Of a stretch of DNA of 59,787 nt, positions 8,952 through 17,313 are shown one piece after another; position 1 is the first letter of the stretch; every line of letters starts with the position of its first letter. The notes beneath the pieces are model-generated. The model was not told where the DNA came from. It searched no databases and saw nothing but the letters and a program-made list of their open reading frames with translations. This DNA is from Bacteroidota bacterium. Lineage in GTDB: Bacteria; Bacteroidota; Rhodothermia; Rhodothermales; Bin80. The stretch is from assembly GCA_026708685.1 (NCBI GenBank), contig JAPOUL010000032.1, forward strand, positions 1 to 59,787, in the 5' to 3' direction. A program made the translations under genes and the position numbers.

Positions 8952-10079
8952 ATGGCTTCTCGATCGAAGCGAACGAGGATCCCTTTCAAGGGGATGCTTG
9001 AAATTATTGCGGATCGCAAGTTTGGGTTTGTGCGAGAATTAAGATCAGGGATGCCCAAAAGCGACAATGATCCGTTCTGCCCTCCTGCATTGATCCATCG
9101 ATATCGGTTACGGGACGGAATGGTACTGGAGGGATTTCTGCGTCCAGGCAAGAAAGGTGATCTTCAGGTATCACATCTTACAAAGGTGATGAATATCTCC
9201 CCTGAAGAATGGTCTCGTCTTGATGAATTTGAACATGGGCGAATCATTTACCCTGACACAAAACTTAACTTAGTCAAGGGTGCTGATGACATCACGATGC
9301 GTGTCGTGGACTTTGCCTGTCCAATCGGAAAAGGACAACGTGCTCTTATTGTGGCACCGCCCAGAACGGGAAAGACGTTGATTCTCAAAGAAATAGCGGC
9401 ATCACTTACGATGAATCACCCAGATATTCATCTTGTCGCACTGTTGGTAGATGAGCGACCCGAAGAGGTGACAGATTTTCGCCGTAGCACAAAAGCAACC
9501 GTTTTTGCCAGTTCAAGTGATGAGGAAGAGTTTAATCATGTACGTGTTTCGGTATTGGCATTTGAATATGCGAAGCGTCTTGTTGAGTTGGGAGATGATG
9601 TTGTTTTTTTGCTTGATTCTCTCACCCGTTTGGGTCGGACATTTAATCTGTGGGGAGAAAGTTCAGGACGAACCATGTCTGGGGGCTTGGATTCTGCCGC
9701 AATGCGGGTCCCTCGGAGGTTATTTGGTAGTGCACGAAATATTGAAGGTGGTGGATCTTTAACCCTTATTGCCACAGCTCTCATCGAAACTGGAAGTCGT
9801 ATGGATGAAGTCATTTTTGAAGAATTCAAGGGTACCGGCAATGCGGAGATTGTTCTTGACAAGGAAATGGCCTATCGGCGGGTATGGCCTGCCATTAACC
9901 TTCGCAAATCGGGAACGCGCAATGAGGATGTACTCCTTGGCGATTCGGCGGACAAGCACATGCGCATGGTTCAGGTATTGAATAGTCGTCGCCCAATGGA
10001 TGCTATGCAAGCCCTGACTCGCCATATGCGCACCTATCCTACCAATGAAGATCTTCTAACGGCTTTAATTCGTGACTAA
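8952..10079 (+). CDS. rho: Transcription termination factor Rho, short N-terminus
   Basis: Hexameric RNA-dependent ATPase that ends transcription. The product of 375 residues has the cold-shock-like RNA-binding domain at about 10-80 (KGMLEIIADRKFGFVR). The ATPase core follows with Walker A PPRTGKT, the VDERPEEVTD segment, Walker B VVFLLDSLTRL and the R-loop/C-terminal stretch EEFKGTGNAE. It is shorter than the roughly 420-residue E. coli protein because the N-terminal helical Rho_N domain is absent. A TAA lies directly before the ATG in the same frame, so no extension is possible without readthrough. Confidence 0.95.
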   Translation: MASRSKRTRIPFKGMLEIIADRKFGFVRELRSGMPKSDNDPFCPPALIHRYRLRDGMVLEGFLRPGKKGDLQVSHLTKVMNISPEEWSRLDEFEHGRIIYPDTKLNLVKGADDITMRVVDFACPIGKGQRALIVAPPRTGKTLILKEIAASLTMNHPDIHLVALLVDERPEEVTDFRRSTKATVFASSSDEEEFNHVRVSVLAFEYAKRLVELGDDVVFLLDSLTRLGRTFNLWGESSGRTMSGGLDSAAMRVPRRLFGSARNIEGGGSLTLIATALIETGSRMDEVIFEEFKGTGNAEIVLDKEMAYRRVWPAINLRKSGTRNEDVLLGDSADKHMRMVQVLNSRRPMDAMQALTRHMRTYPTNEDLLTALIRD

Positions 10080-10088
10080 AACATCCAT

Positions 10089-10110
10089 CATATCTGGTTT
10101 TGATATGTTT
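10089..10110 (+). terminator. Possible weak terminator after rho
   Basis: CATATC (10089-10094) pairs with GATATG (10102-10107), and only three T follow. It begins 9 bp after the rho stop. The stem is short and AT-rich, so the call is tentative. Confidence 0.35.
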
Positions 10111-10598
10111 GAACTCAGCATTAGTACCCAATTGATCAGGAAAAATCGGGATTTGACAGTGGCAGACTAATGATTTTTCCGGTTTGATGGTAAACATGTA
10201 TTCTTTCAGTGATTGTTGCTCAACTCTGTTAGAATTTCAATTTCTTGCAAATCCAACAATAGTGTAATATATCGAGAACGAAGAACGTCAGTTGGACCAA
10301 CATCGTAACGCAATGGGATGATGTTCAATGATCAGAAGCACCAAGAGGCAGTACAAGCATCATCGGATATGATGAAACCGTTTTCATACTTCATCATATC
10401 ACCGCTAAAATAGCGTTATCTCATTGGCACATAGAGCAGGTTTTAGATCAACCCTTTTCTGGCTTCATGAAGGTGATCATTGGTGTAACTGGATGAAAAG
10501 TGGATTGATTCCAATCTTGTATTGTTGTAGCCATGGTCAGATATTTCTCTATCCAAATCATTAGCTATTCCCCTATCATATTTTTCTGAGTGAAGATC
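10111..10598. other. Intergenic region with one strong dyad
   Basis: There is no believable gene in about 490 bp before the ExbD-like gene. The main structure is an 11-bp perfect inverted repeat, gatatgatgaa (10366-10376) with ttcatcatatc (10390-10400), and a 13-nt spacer. It is not followed by a T-run, so it could be an operator, an RNA structure or a relic. Confidence 0.5.
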
Positions 10599-10958
10599 AT
10601 GGACGAACCACTGGTAGATATCGTTTTGATTCTTTTGGCAGCGTTGGTAGCAGTAGCTGTCATACCCACATTTAGCATTGAACTTCCTGAAAGCCATGAG
10701 ATTGATGAAACTACATTGGTCTTAAAGCCTCTTCAGATCTCCATCTCGAATCAAGGCCAGCTGTTTTATTTGAATTCGGAAAGTCAGGAGCAGCAGGTAA
10801 GTGTTCAAGAGTTTTTTGAGTTGGTCAATGCCTTGGCTCCCACTCAAGTTGTGGAAATACATGCTGATCAGTTGACTCCAGCCGTTTACTTGCTTGATGT
10901 GAATCGAATCGTTCAGAATGCTGATAGGAACGCAGTATTCTCAATCAAAAGAGTTTGA
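10599..10958 (+). CDS. ExbD/TolR-like single-pass membrane protein
   Basis: The product is 119 residues from ATG 10599 (an in-frame GTG at 10590 is possible). After a short cytoplasmic head comes a single helix, EPLVDIVLILLAALVAVAVI, with an Asp at its start at the position where ExbD/TolR/MotB-type proteins carry the proton-path Asp. A periplasmic domain of about 90 residues follows, with TLVLKPLQISISNQGQLFY as in ExbD. ExbD family proteins couple proton flow through an ExbB/TolQ partner to work at the outer membrane. The gene is 4 bp upstream of a TPR lipoprotein, and an ExbB-like gene lies 2.7 kb further on. The partnership is inferred. Confidence 0.65.
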   Translation: MDEPLVDIVLILLAALVAVAVIPTFSIELPESHEIDETTLVLKPLQISISNQGQLFYLNSESQEQQVSVQEFFELVNALAPTQVVEIHADQLTPAVYLLDVNRIVQNADRNAVFSIKRV

Positions 10959-10962
10959 TCAC

Positions 10963-12522
10963 ATGGATATGACTTTAAGAGTTGGATTACCTGTTTTGTT
11001 GGTAGCATTCATTTTGGGATGTGGGAGTTCGGCGCCAGTCGTCACAACGCCCGATCCCGTTCCGAGCCAACCATCATCACCATCCAGTTTTCTCACTGGA
11101 TCCCTTCCTGGGGTGGATTCCTTAGTCATTCAGGATGTACTTCAGACGTTTGACAGTACATTTGTGGATGCCAATACAGAATTGCAGGTTGAGTCTAAAT
11201 TTCTGCAGGGCCAGCAACTGGTTGCAAGTGCAGAGAGTATTTTGACCGTTGTAGTAGGGCCTTCGGTGCTTGCAGACAGTGCATCCACTATAGTAGATGT
11301 ATCTGCTTTTGAAAGTGCCGTGCAAGGTGCTCGGCAAGTGCTCTCAGCGGCCGCACAAGCTCAGGCAGCACAAGACAGCACACAGGCACAATTTCTTCTC
11401 GCGAATGCTCAAACACTTCTGGAAGAGGCGGTATCACTCAATCCCCGTCATGAGGAATCGCAATATCAATTAGCCCAAGTATATTCAATTCGTGCAAGTT
11501 ACTTCAGAGAGCAGGTTGCATGGCAGGAGGTGTTGCAGATCCTTCGTGGACTGGTTGCTCTTCGTGCAAATGAGCATGGGTTATGGGCGGAGATTGCCAT
11601 TGCATTGCAGAATCTTGACCGTTTTGATGATTCAGCGGTACTCTGGCTCAGAAGTGCACAAACCGTCTTTGACGATGCAGGGCTGTCTTTTGAAGATGCA
11701 CCATTAGATAGTGGACTTGTTTTCACCTACAGTGTTCGTGCCTATCGTTCTTTTCTCAGTAGTAGAAATCCAAATGGTGTAAATCAATCACTGGTTCAGG
11801 CATTGCAGTATACCAGATCTGCCCAGGAATATGCGTTTGCATTGCAAGAGTTAGCCTGGATTCGCTGGGATGGTTCTAACCTGATGCATCGTCTAACCTT
11901 TGATAGCCTGAGACAGGTTGCCACTGAGAATCCAGTCGTTGCCATGAATGGATTAGAACGAATGATTCCAGCATTATCCCGCCCTGCAGCACGATGGGAA
12001 ACGGTCTACAATTATGCGGTCCTTTCCCACCAGAATGGCTTTGAGGATCGCTCCCTTGACAGTCTGAATGCTCTCTGGGGTATCGTTGCAGACATGGATT
12101 CTTCCACCATGGGTGTACACCAGTTTTCACAACAACAACAAACCCTCATCCCAGCTATTTTACCCTATCCGTCTTTTCCTGAGGATGTACGTTCTGCATA
12201 TGCCACTGTACTCTATGACCGGGCTCTGTCCCATCGACAGGGTGGACGATCAGCACTAGCATTTACCTATTTTTTACAGCTTGCTGATTTGCGAACTGAG
12301 TATACTGGAAGGGCTTACATAGAAGCAATTCGATTGGCTCGTTACAATCCAGAGCAGGCCCTTCAAATTGAGCCCAGAGCAGAGGAGCAATTTGCTACAT
12401 TCACCGTAGATGATCAACTGGAGTATCTCACGGAGATTGGAAACCTGTATCGCAGATTAGGGAGAAACGATGAGGCCCGTGTTTATCTCAATAGATTTCG
12501 TGCCATTCGGGATCAGAACTGA
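10963..12522 (+). CDS. TPR-containing lipoprotein
   Basis: The product has 519 residues from ATG 10963. Signal peptide II is seen as LPVLLVAFILGCGSS, with the lipidated Cys at about residue 20, then a Pro/Ser-rich linker. The remainder is largely helical and Ala/Gln/Leu-rich with TPR-like pairs, for example around AQTLLEEAVSLNPRHEESQY, and again near the C-terminus (LTEIGNLYRRLGRNDEARVY). TPR lipoproteins generally scaffold envelope complexes. The 4-bp gap from the ExbD-like gene argues for a common transcript and suggests that this is the effector or scaffold of that energised complex. The specific role is unknown. Confidence 0.65.
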   Translation: MDMTLRVGLPVLLVAFILGCGSSAPVVTTPDPVPSQPSSPSSFLTGSLPGVDSLVIQDVLQTFDSTFVDANTELQVESKFLQGQQLVASAESILTVVVGPSVLADSASTIVDVSAFESAVQGARQVLSAAAQAQAAQDSTQAQFLLANAQTLLEEAVSLNPRHEESQYQLAQVYSIRASYFREQVAWQEVLQILRGLVALRANEHGLWAEIAIALQNLDRFDDSAVLWLRSAQTVFDDAGLSFEDAPLDSGLVFTYSVRAYRSFLSSRNPNGVNQSLVQALQYTRSAQEYAFALQELAWIRWDGSNLMHRLTFDSLRQVATENPVVAMNGLERMIPALSRPAARWETVYNYAVLSHQNGFEDRSLDSLNALWGIVADMDSSTMGVHQFSQQQQTLIPAILPYPSFPEDVRSAYATVLYDRALSHRQGGRSALAFTYFLQLADLRTEYTGRAYIEAIRLARYNPEQALQIEPRAEEQFATFTVDDQLEYLTEIGNLYRRLGRNDEARVYLNRFRAIRDQN

Positions 12523-12786
12523 TGCTTACCCAGAGTATTTTACGAATGGAGTGTTGAAGGGACTTAATCGACACATTTGTCTGCTCTGTTTCTTTTCATA
12601 GCAACATGATGTGTTTTGTCTGAAAGCGAAAAACCTGCCACCATCACAGATCAGGGGAGTCATTATCAAACTGATTGGTGAATCGTTTCAGAGACTGGAT
12701 TGATGCGTCGCCATAATGGAATTATACTGTTTCGGCTGTTTCAATTTTTCCATGCAGGGTTATGTTGTGGCATGGAATAAGAGCCG

Positions 12787-13236
12787 TTAATCTTCTATTT
12801 CTTTGAGGCTTGTCGACAACTCTTTCACCCATCCCAACTCCCTCTCAAGCACCTGAATACGGGGGAGGAATACATCATTTGCCTGTCCTCTGTCAACTCC
12901 AAGAACCTTGTGGTGAGGATAGTTCACTGGGAATAGATATGCTGGAGTTTCCGCCAGTGCAGTATACTGTCCATGACACACATATCCAGGAAGTGTCCAC
13001 CATTCGTCCAGTTCCATACAGGAAAAAAACTCCTCCAGATTCTCATAGCGATTAACACATGCTTCTTCCCAATAACAGCATTCACACAGAATTGCAGGAT
13101 ACCTGCAACGCTTGCAGTCTGCCATCCTCAGCACGATATCACGTTGATCATGACAGCAGCAATGAAGATTACAGGAGGGAATGTTCGGGTAGATTTGGTA
13201 GATGAATGGATGCTCATGTACAGATTCAACAGTCAT
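12787..13236 (-). CDS. Cys-rich hypothetical protein
   Basis: A 149-residue frame stands alone between two plus-strand envelope genes. Residues 20-60 hold many Cys and His: C-N-L-H-C-C-C-H, then C-K-R-C and C-E-C-C, with further single Cys later. These fit one or two zinc or metal sites. The second half looks like ordinary protein and ends in a helical, charged segment (IQVLERELGWVKELSTSL). I recognise no family. The helical tail and lack of in-frame breaks support a gene, but codon evidence is limited. Confidence 0.45.
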   Translation of the reverse strand: MTVESVHEHPFIYQIYPNIPSCNLHCCCHDQRDIVLRMADCKRCRYPAILCECCYWEEACVNRYENLEEFFSCMELDEWWTLPGYVCHGQYTALAETPAYLFPVNYPHHKVLGVDRGQANDVFLPRIQVLERELGWVKELSTSLKEIED

Positions 13237-13619
13237 GATCCAGAAAAAGAATATCCTTGAGAACGAAAATGTTCACAGATTTTTAACAATTTGTAACGAT
13301 CAAAATTGAACACAGTAGGATCGATCGAGTTCAAAGACTTCATATAATCTTCGCTCCTTTGATGGAAGAAGATTGTACATTCATTTGTTGTTATACATTA
13401 CCGAGTAGGCGATTAACACGCTTCCAGTTTCCTAAACAGGATCCTCTGATTCTTGGGAAATGTTTGTTAGGCTAAACGTTTTTCACTGTTGCTTTTTTAC
13501 GCTTTTTCTACCTTGCATGAACGTTGAATGAGGGGATAAGATGAACGATGTGATCCTGGGGTAATGGCTGAATGTTACGGAAAATTTCTTGAAACTTTTC
13601 ACTTAAACATTAATCAAGC
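13237..13619. other. Intergenic, no gene seen
   Basis: This AT-rich 383-bp gap lies between the divergent Cys-rich and ExbB-like genes. It must contain both promoters. I see no RNA gene or clear inverted repeat. Confidence 0.5.
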
Positions 13620-14306
13620 ATGTTTGCATATTTCATGATGATTCAGGCTACTTCCGGCCAAGAAGTCCCTGATGTGGTTCTCCCAACTTCATTCTTGGAT
13701 ATAATTGAATATGCCCAGGGTTTTGAATGGCCCCTTGGAGCATTGTTTTTCATAGGTCTTTTTATTCTCGTTTCTGCTTATGTCCGCCAGTTTCGCCAAT
13801 GGAGGGGAAGCCGTGCATTAATGAAGATTGATACATCCAACTTGACCGTTGATGAGTTTTCCATAGCGATAGAAAAAGATTCCCCTCCGAACAACCCATT
13901 CAGAGTGATCGGTGGAAAACTCCTTGAAGAATTTCATCGCGGGGGAACTGCCCAGACGATGATTGACTATGCTTATCGTCATATTGATTTAGATCATGAA
14001 AAATACAAGGAAACCGATCGATACATCACCGCAGCTGTATATATTGCACTAAGTCTTGGACTTCTAGGAACCCTACTGGGGATTTTTGTTTTGTTTATGT
14101 CTGGTAGCCGCCATGAGGCATCTGATTTGGTTGGGCTTGGAATTGCAGTTGTATCCACCATGCTTGCACTCGTTGTTCGCTTAATTTTGTGGCCACTAAA
14201 TGTCTACTTACAAGCATCCCTGCGAAGACGTTATACATCTCTGAGAAAATGGACGGTTGCATTTGCCTATGCACTTTCTACTTCCTCAAGTAACTCGCGG
14301 CTATAG
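13620..14306 (+). CDS. ExbB/TolQ/MotA-like proton channel protein
   Basis: The 228-residue protein has three membrane helices: about residues 37-57 (PLGALFFIGLFILVSAYV), 139-160 (AVYIALSLGLLGTLLGIFVL) and 168-195 (VGLGIAVVSTMLALVVRLIL). A cytoplasmic loop lies between the first two. The pattern G-L-L-G-T-L-L-G-I-F in helix 2 and G-I-A-V-V-S-T-M-L-A-L in helix 3 matches the MotA/TolQ/ExbB family. The protein is shorter than TolQ, and the gene is separated from the ExbD-like gene by the TPR lipoprotein and the Cys-rich gene. It is likely the channel partner of one of the two ExbD-like proteins in this window. Confidence 0.7.
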   Translation: MFAYFMMIQATSGQEVPDVVLPTSFLDIIEYAQGFEWPLGALFFIGLFILVSAYVRQFRQWRGSRALMKIDTSNLTVDEFSIAIEKDSPPNNPFRVIGGKLLEEFHRGGTAQTMIDYAYRHIDLDHEKYKETDRYITAAVYIALSLGLLGTLLGIFVLFMSGSRHEASDLVGLGIAVVSTMLALVVRLILWPLNVYLQASLRRRYTSLRKWTVAFAYALSTSSSNSRL

Positions 14307-14629
14307 TCAATCCAATCGACATGACTAGAGGGTCCATCTCTGGCATTGGTGAGATCAACGAATTGAGATTTTTCCATGCAGGCAGTAGAGTGCTGTACCA
14401 TTGTAGAGTGTACTGGAGTTGAGCAAGGTGCACCATGAATGGTTCTCATCATCAGGTGATCAGTGATAGGTCCTCTTTTAGCATTGTCTGCCTGGGCAGA
14501 GCTTCTTTATTGGGTTGAGCTGTGAATGTGTGTGGACTTGAATCAATAGATCTCTCTATTGATATTTTCTTTTGTCTTGAATGATCTTCCCAAGATGGAT
14601 GATCGTTTGTGTGATGTTCATTTGAGTAT
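14307..14629. other. Intergenic between the ExbB-like gene and the class V aminotransferase
   Basis: There is no secure gene. A small dyad TCTGC-CTGG-GCAGA sits near 14487-14500 and the AT-rich hairpin at 14542-14563. A short minus-strand frame, 14267-14452, overlaps the 3' end of the ExbB-like gene and is judged unproven. Confidence 0.45.
14542..14563 (+). terminator. Terminator candidate downstream of the ExbB-like gene
   Basis: A perfect 9-bp stem, ATCAATAGA-TCTC-TCTATTGAT, is followed by the T-rich ATTTTCTTTTG. It lies 236 bp beyond the ExbB-like stop and about 65 bp before the next gene. It is AT-rich, so its strength is uncertain. Confidence 0.45.
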
Positions 14630-15760
14630 ATGTTATTGTGTCAACGGGATCAATTTTCCCTCCCCCAAGGTCAACACTATCTCAATTGTGGATTTCTCTC
14701 TCCGTTGCTGATCAGTGTGGAGCGTGCTGGGATTGAGACTCTACGCTTAAAAAGAGATCCAACACAAGTAAAACCCTCAATATTTTTTGAGGGAATTCAT
14801 GCAGTCAGACAATTGTTTGCAAAACTGATCAATGGTGAGTCCAATCAAGTGGCGTTGATCCCTGCAACATCCTATGGAATTTCAACGATCGTCAAGAATA
14901 TTTCCATTACATCCGATCAAAACATTGTCGTGATCCATGAACAGTTTCCAAGCAATGTATATGCGTGGAGACGATTATCCTACCAGACAGGTGCCACCAT
15001 TCATACTGTGATCCACGATGGAAGAGACTGGACCGAGAAGATTCTTGAAACAATCAACGATCAGACAGCAGTGGTTGCCATGGAAACCGTTCACTGGACG
15101 ACAGGTTACTGCTTTGATCTACAGATCATCCGTCAGCGAGCTCACGAAGTCGGTGCACTGTTCATTCTTGATGGAACCCAATCGATCGGAGCCGTCCCCT
15201 TTGATGTGAAAACGGTCAGGCCAGATGCAGTGGTTTGTGCAGGATATAAATGGCTCATGGGCCCCTATGGAACTGCCTACATGTATGTAGGTGAGCATTT
15301 CATGGATGGCGTTCCCCTTGAAGAAACATGGATTGCCCGTAAAGGAAGTGATCAATTTGATGGATTGGTCAACTATACCGATGAATATCGAGAAGGAGCA
15401 TTCCGATTCGATCGTGGACAGTCAAGTGCATTTTCCCAAACAGCCATGATGCGTGAAGCCCTCCGTCAGGTCATGGAATGGGATCCAGCACAGATCCAGA
15501 TGTATTGCACTGAGTTACTGTCCAACTTCCTGCCGACAGTCAAGAGCCTGGGGTACACGGTTGATCAGCATGTCCTACCCCATCTATTTGGAATCGGCAT
15601 CCCGGACCATGTGTGCAAAGATCAGCTAAGTGATCAGCTGAATCAACGGAGAATAAGTGTTTCCCAGCGAGGAGGTTCACTGCGCGTCTCGCCGAATGTC
15701 TACAATCATCAGGAAGATATACAGGCACTTCTTGATGTACTTCAATCAGCCGTGAAATAA
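14630..15760 (+). CDS. Class V aminotransferase-fold PLP enzyme
   Basis: The product has 376 residues. The PLP lysine is in CAGYKWLMGPYGTAYMYV, and the cofactor-binding Asp and His region is LFILDGTQSIGAVPFDV. An N-terminal LNCGFLSPL and ALIPATSYGIST match the start of the class V fold seen in cysteine-desulfurase, kynureninase and isopenicillin-epimerase relatives. The exact substrate cannot be told. It is not a typical IscS/SufS, because the catalytic Cys loop is not recognisable and no Fe-S genes are adjacent. It is followed on the same strand by glyS after 122 bp. Confidence 0.8.
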   Translation: MLLCQRDQFSLPQGQHYLNCGFLSPLLISVERAGIETLRLKRDPTQVKPSIFFEGIHAVRQLFAKLINGESNQVALIPATSYGISTIVKNISITSDQNIVVIHEQFPSNVYAWRRLSYQTGATIHTVIHDGRDWTEKILETINDQTAVVAMETVHWTTGYCFDLQIIRQRAHEVGALFILDGTQSIGAVPFDVKTVRPDAVVCAGYKWLMGPYGTAYMYVGEHFMDGVPLEETWIARKGSDQFDGLVNYTDEYREGAFRFDRGQSSAFSQTAMMREALRQVMEWDPAQIQMYCTELLSNFLPTVKSLGYTVDQHVLPHLFGIGIPDHVCKDQLSDQLNQRRISVSQRGGSLRVSPNVYNHQEDIQALLDVLQSAVK

Positions 15761-15882
15761 TTCAGCGTCTTTGCGTTTTTCATTTCGTGGTGAATGTACA
15801 TTGGAATACCAATCAGCCCAGTCAAATATCCTGATCATTGATCAAATCCTCTGGTTAAAGAACCATATTTACAACTTTTGAG

Positions 15883-17313
15883 ATGAATCATCGTCGATTT
15901 GATGCAATTACGGCACTGTGTAAGCGCCGTGGATTTATTTTTCAATCCTCTGAAATCTATGGAGGGCTGGGAGCAACCTATGATTACGGCCCTCTGGGTG
16001 TTGAACTGAAAAGGAATGTGCTCCAGCGGTGGTGGCATGAAATGGTGTATTCCAACGATAATATTGAGGGGATTGATGCTGCCATTTTAATGCATCCCCG
16101 GGTTTGGAAAGCATCGGGTCATGTGGATGCATTTCATGATCCACTCATTGATGATAAAGTCTCTAAACGGCGCTATAGAGCGGATCAGCTCATTGAGCAA
16201 CATATTGATCGATTGCGATCCAAAGGAAAATCAGATCAAGCCGATGCTGTACACCAGAGATTTACGCAAGCCCTGAACGCGGAAGATATGCCTAAGGCTC
16301 TGCATGCACTCATCCTAGATGAGGAAATCCGGGGCCCCGATTCAGGAGCCTTTGATTGGACGGATGTTCGTCAATTCAACATGATGTTTGAAACGAAAGT
16401 CGGTGCACTTGCAAGTGACGATGATTCCATTTATCTGCGCCCCGAAACCGCTCAGGGAATTTTTGTGAATTTTCAGAATGTGATGGCGACCTCTCGCGTA
16501 CAGATTCCATTTGGAATTGCCCAAGTGGGTAAAGCATTCCGGAATGAAATCGTAGCACGGCAGTTCATTTTCCGAACGCGTGAGTTTGAACAGATGGAGA
16601 TGCAGTACTTTGTAGAACCGGGAACCCAAAACGAAGCCTACGAGCTCTGGCGAAGTCGTAGATGGGACTGGCATCTTCAAAATGGCATTCCCGCATCTAA
16701 ATTACGCTGGCATGCGCATGAGAAACCTGCCCATTATGCTGATGCCGCCGTTGATATTCAATATGAATTTCCGATCGGATGGCAGGAAATTGAGGGGATC
16801 CACTCCCGCACCGACTATGATCTGAGACGGCATCAGGAATTTTCTGGAAAGAAGATGCAGATCTTCCACCAGCCCTCGCAAAGCAAATTCATACCGTTTG
16901 TGGTCGAAACCTCCGTAGGACTGGATCGGACGGTCCTGATGCTCCTTTGTCAAGCGTATCGTTCCGATGAACTCGGTGGTGCAGCTCGTACGGTGATGGC
17001 CTTTTCACCAGCAATTGCTCCCATCAAGGTAGGCATCTTTCCATTGCTGAGAAAGGAGGGGATGCCAGAGCGTGCCCATACTGTGACCTCGGATCTGCGT
17101 CGTCAGTGGAATGTCTTCTATGATGAAAAAGGATCCATCGGAAAAAGATACCGCAGGATGGATGAGGCAGGAACACCCCTATGCATCACCATTGATAATG
17201 AAACCATGGAGGGTAACGGGGTAACCATCCGAAATCGAGATACTCTGGAGCAGGTCAGAGTCAGCGATGATCAGGTGTCCTCGTTCGTGTCGGAATTCAT
17301 CTCAAAGTCGTAG
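15883..17313 (+). CDS. glyS: Glycine-tRNA ligase (single-chain alpha2 type)
   Basis: Class II synthetase of 476 residues that charges tRNA-Gly. It starts MNHRRFDAITALCKRRGFIF and has the class-specific segments SSEIYGGLGATYDYGPLGVEL, LRPETAQGIFVNF (motif 2 region), RNEIVARQFIFRTREFEQME, and motif 3 SVGLDRTVLMLL. A C-terminal anticodon-binding domain follows. This is the eukaryote/archaea-like homodimer, not the alpha-beta form. The 3' end overlaps the convergent dipeptidase gene by 43 bp. Confidence 0.96.
   Translation: MNHRRFDAITALCKRRGFIFQSSEIYGGLGATYDYGPLGVELKRNVLQRWWHEMVYSNDNIEGIDAAILMHPRVWKASGHVDAFHDPLIDDKVSKRRYRADQLIEQHIDRLRSKGKSDQADAVHQRFTQALNAEDMPKALHALILDEEIRGPDSGAFDWTDVRQFNMMFETKVGALASDDDSIYLRPETAQGIFVNFQNVMATSRVQIPFGIAQVGKAFRNEIVARQFIFRTREFEQMEMQYFVEPGTQNEAYELWRSRRWDWHLQNGIPASKLRWHAHEKPAHYADAAVDIQYEFPIGWQEIEGIHSRTDYDLRRHQEFSGKKMQIFHQPSQSKFIPFVVETSVGLDRTVLMLLCQAYRSDELGGAARTVMAFSPAIAPIKVGIFPLLRKEGMPERAHTVTSDLRRQWNVFYDEKGSIGKRYRRMDEAGTPLCITIDNETMEGNGVTIRNRDTLEQVRVSDDQVSSFVSEFISKS

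Noticed and set aside
14267..14452. 61-codon minus-strand frame overlapping the end of the ExbB-like gene
   Set aside because: The C-terminal half (MEKSQFVDLTNARD...) looks mildly protein-like, but the frame overlaps a better-supported gene, lacks any recognisable family and is short.
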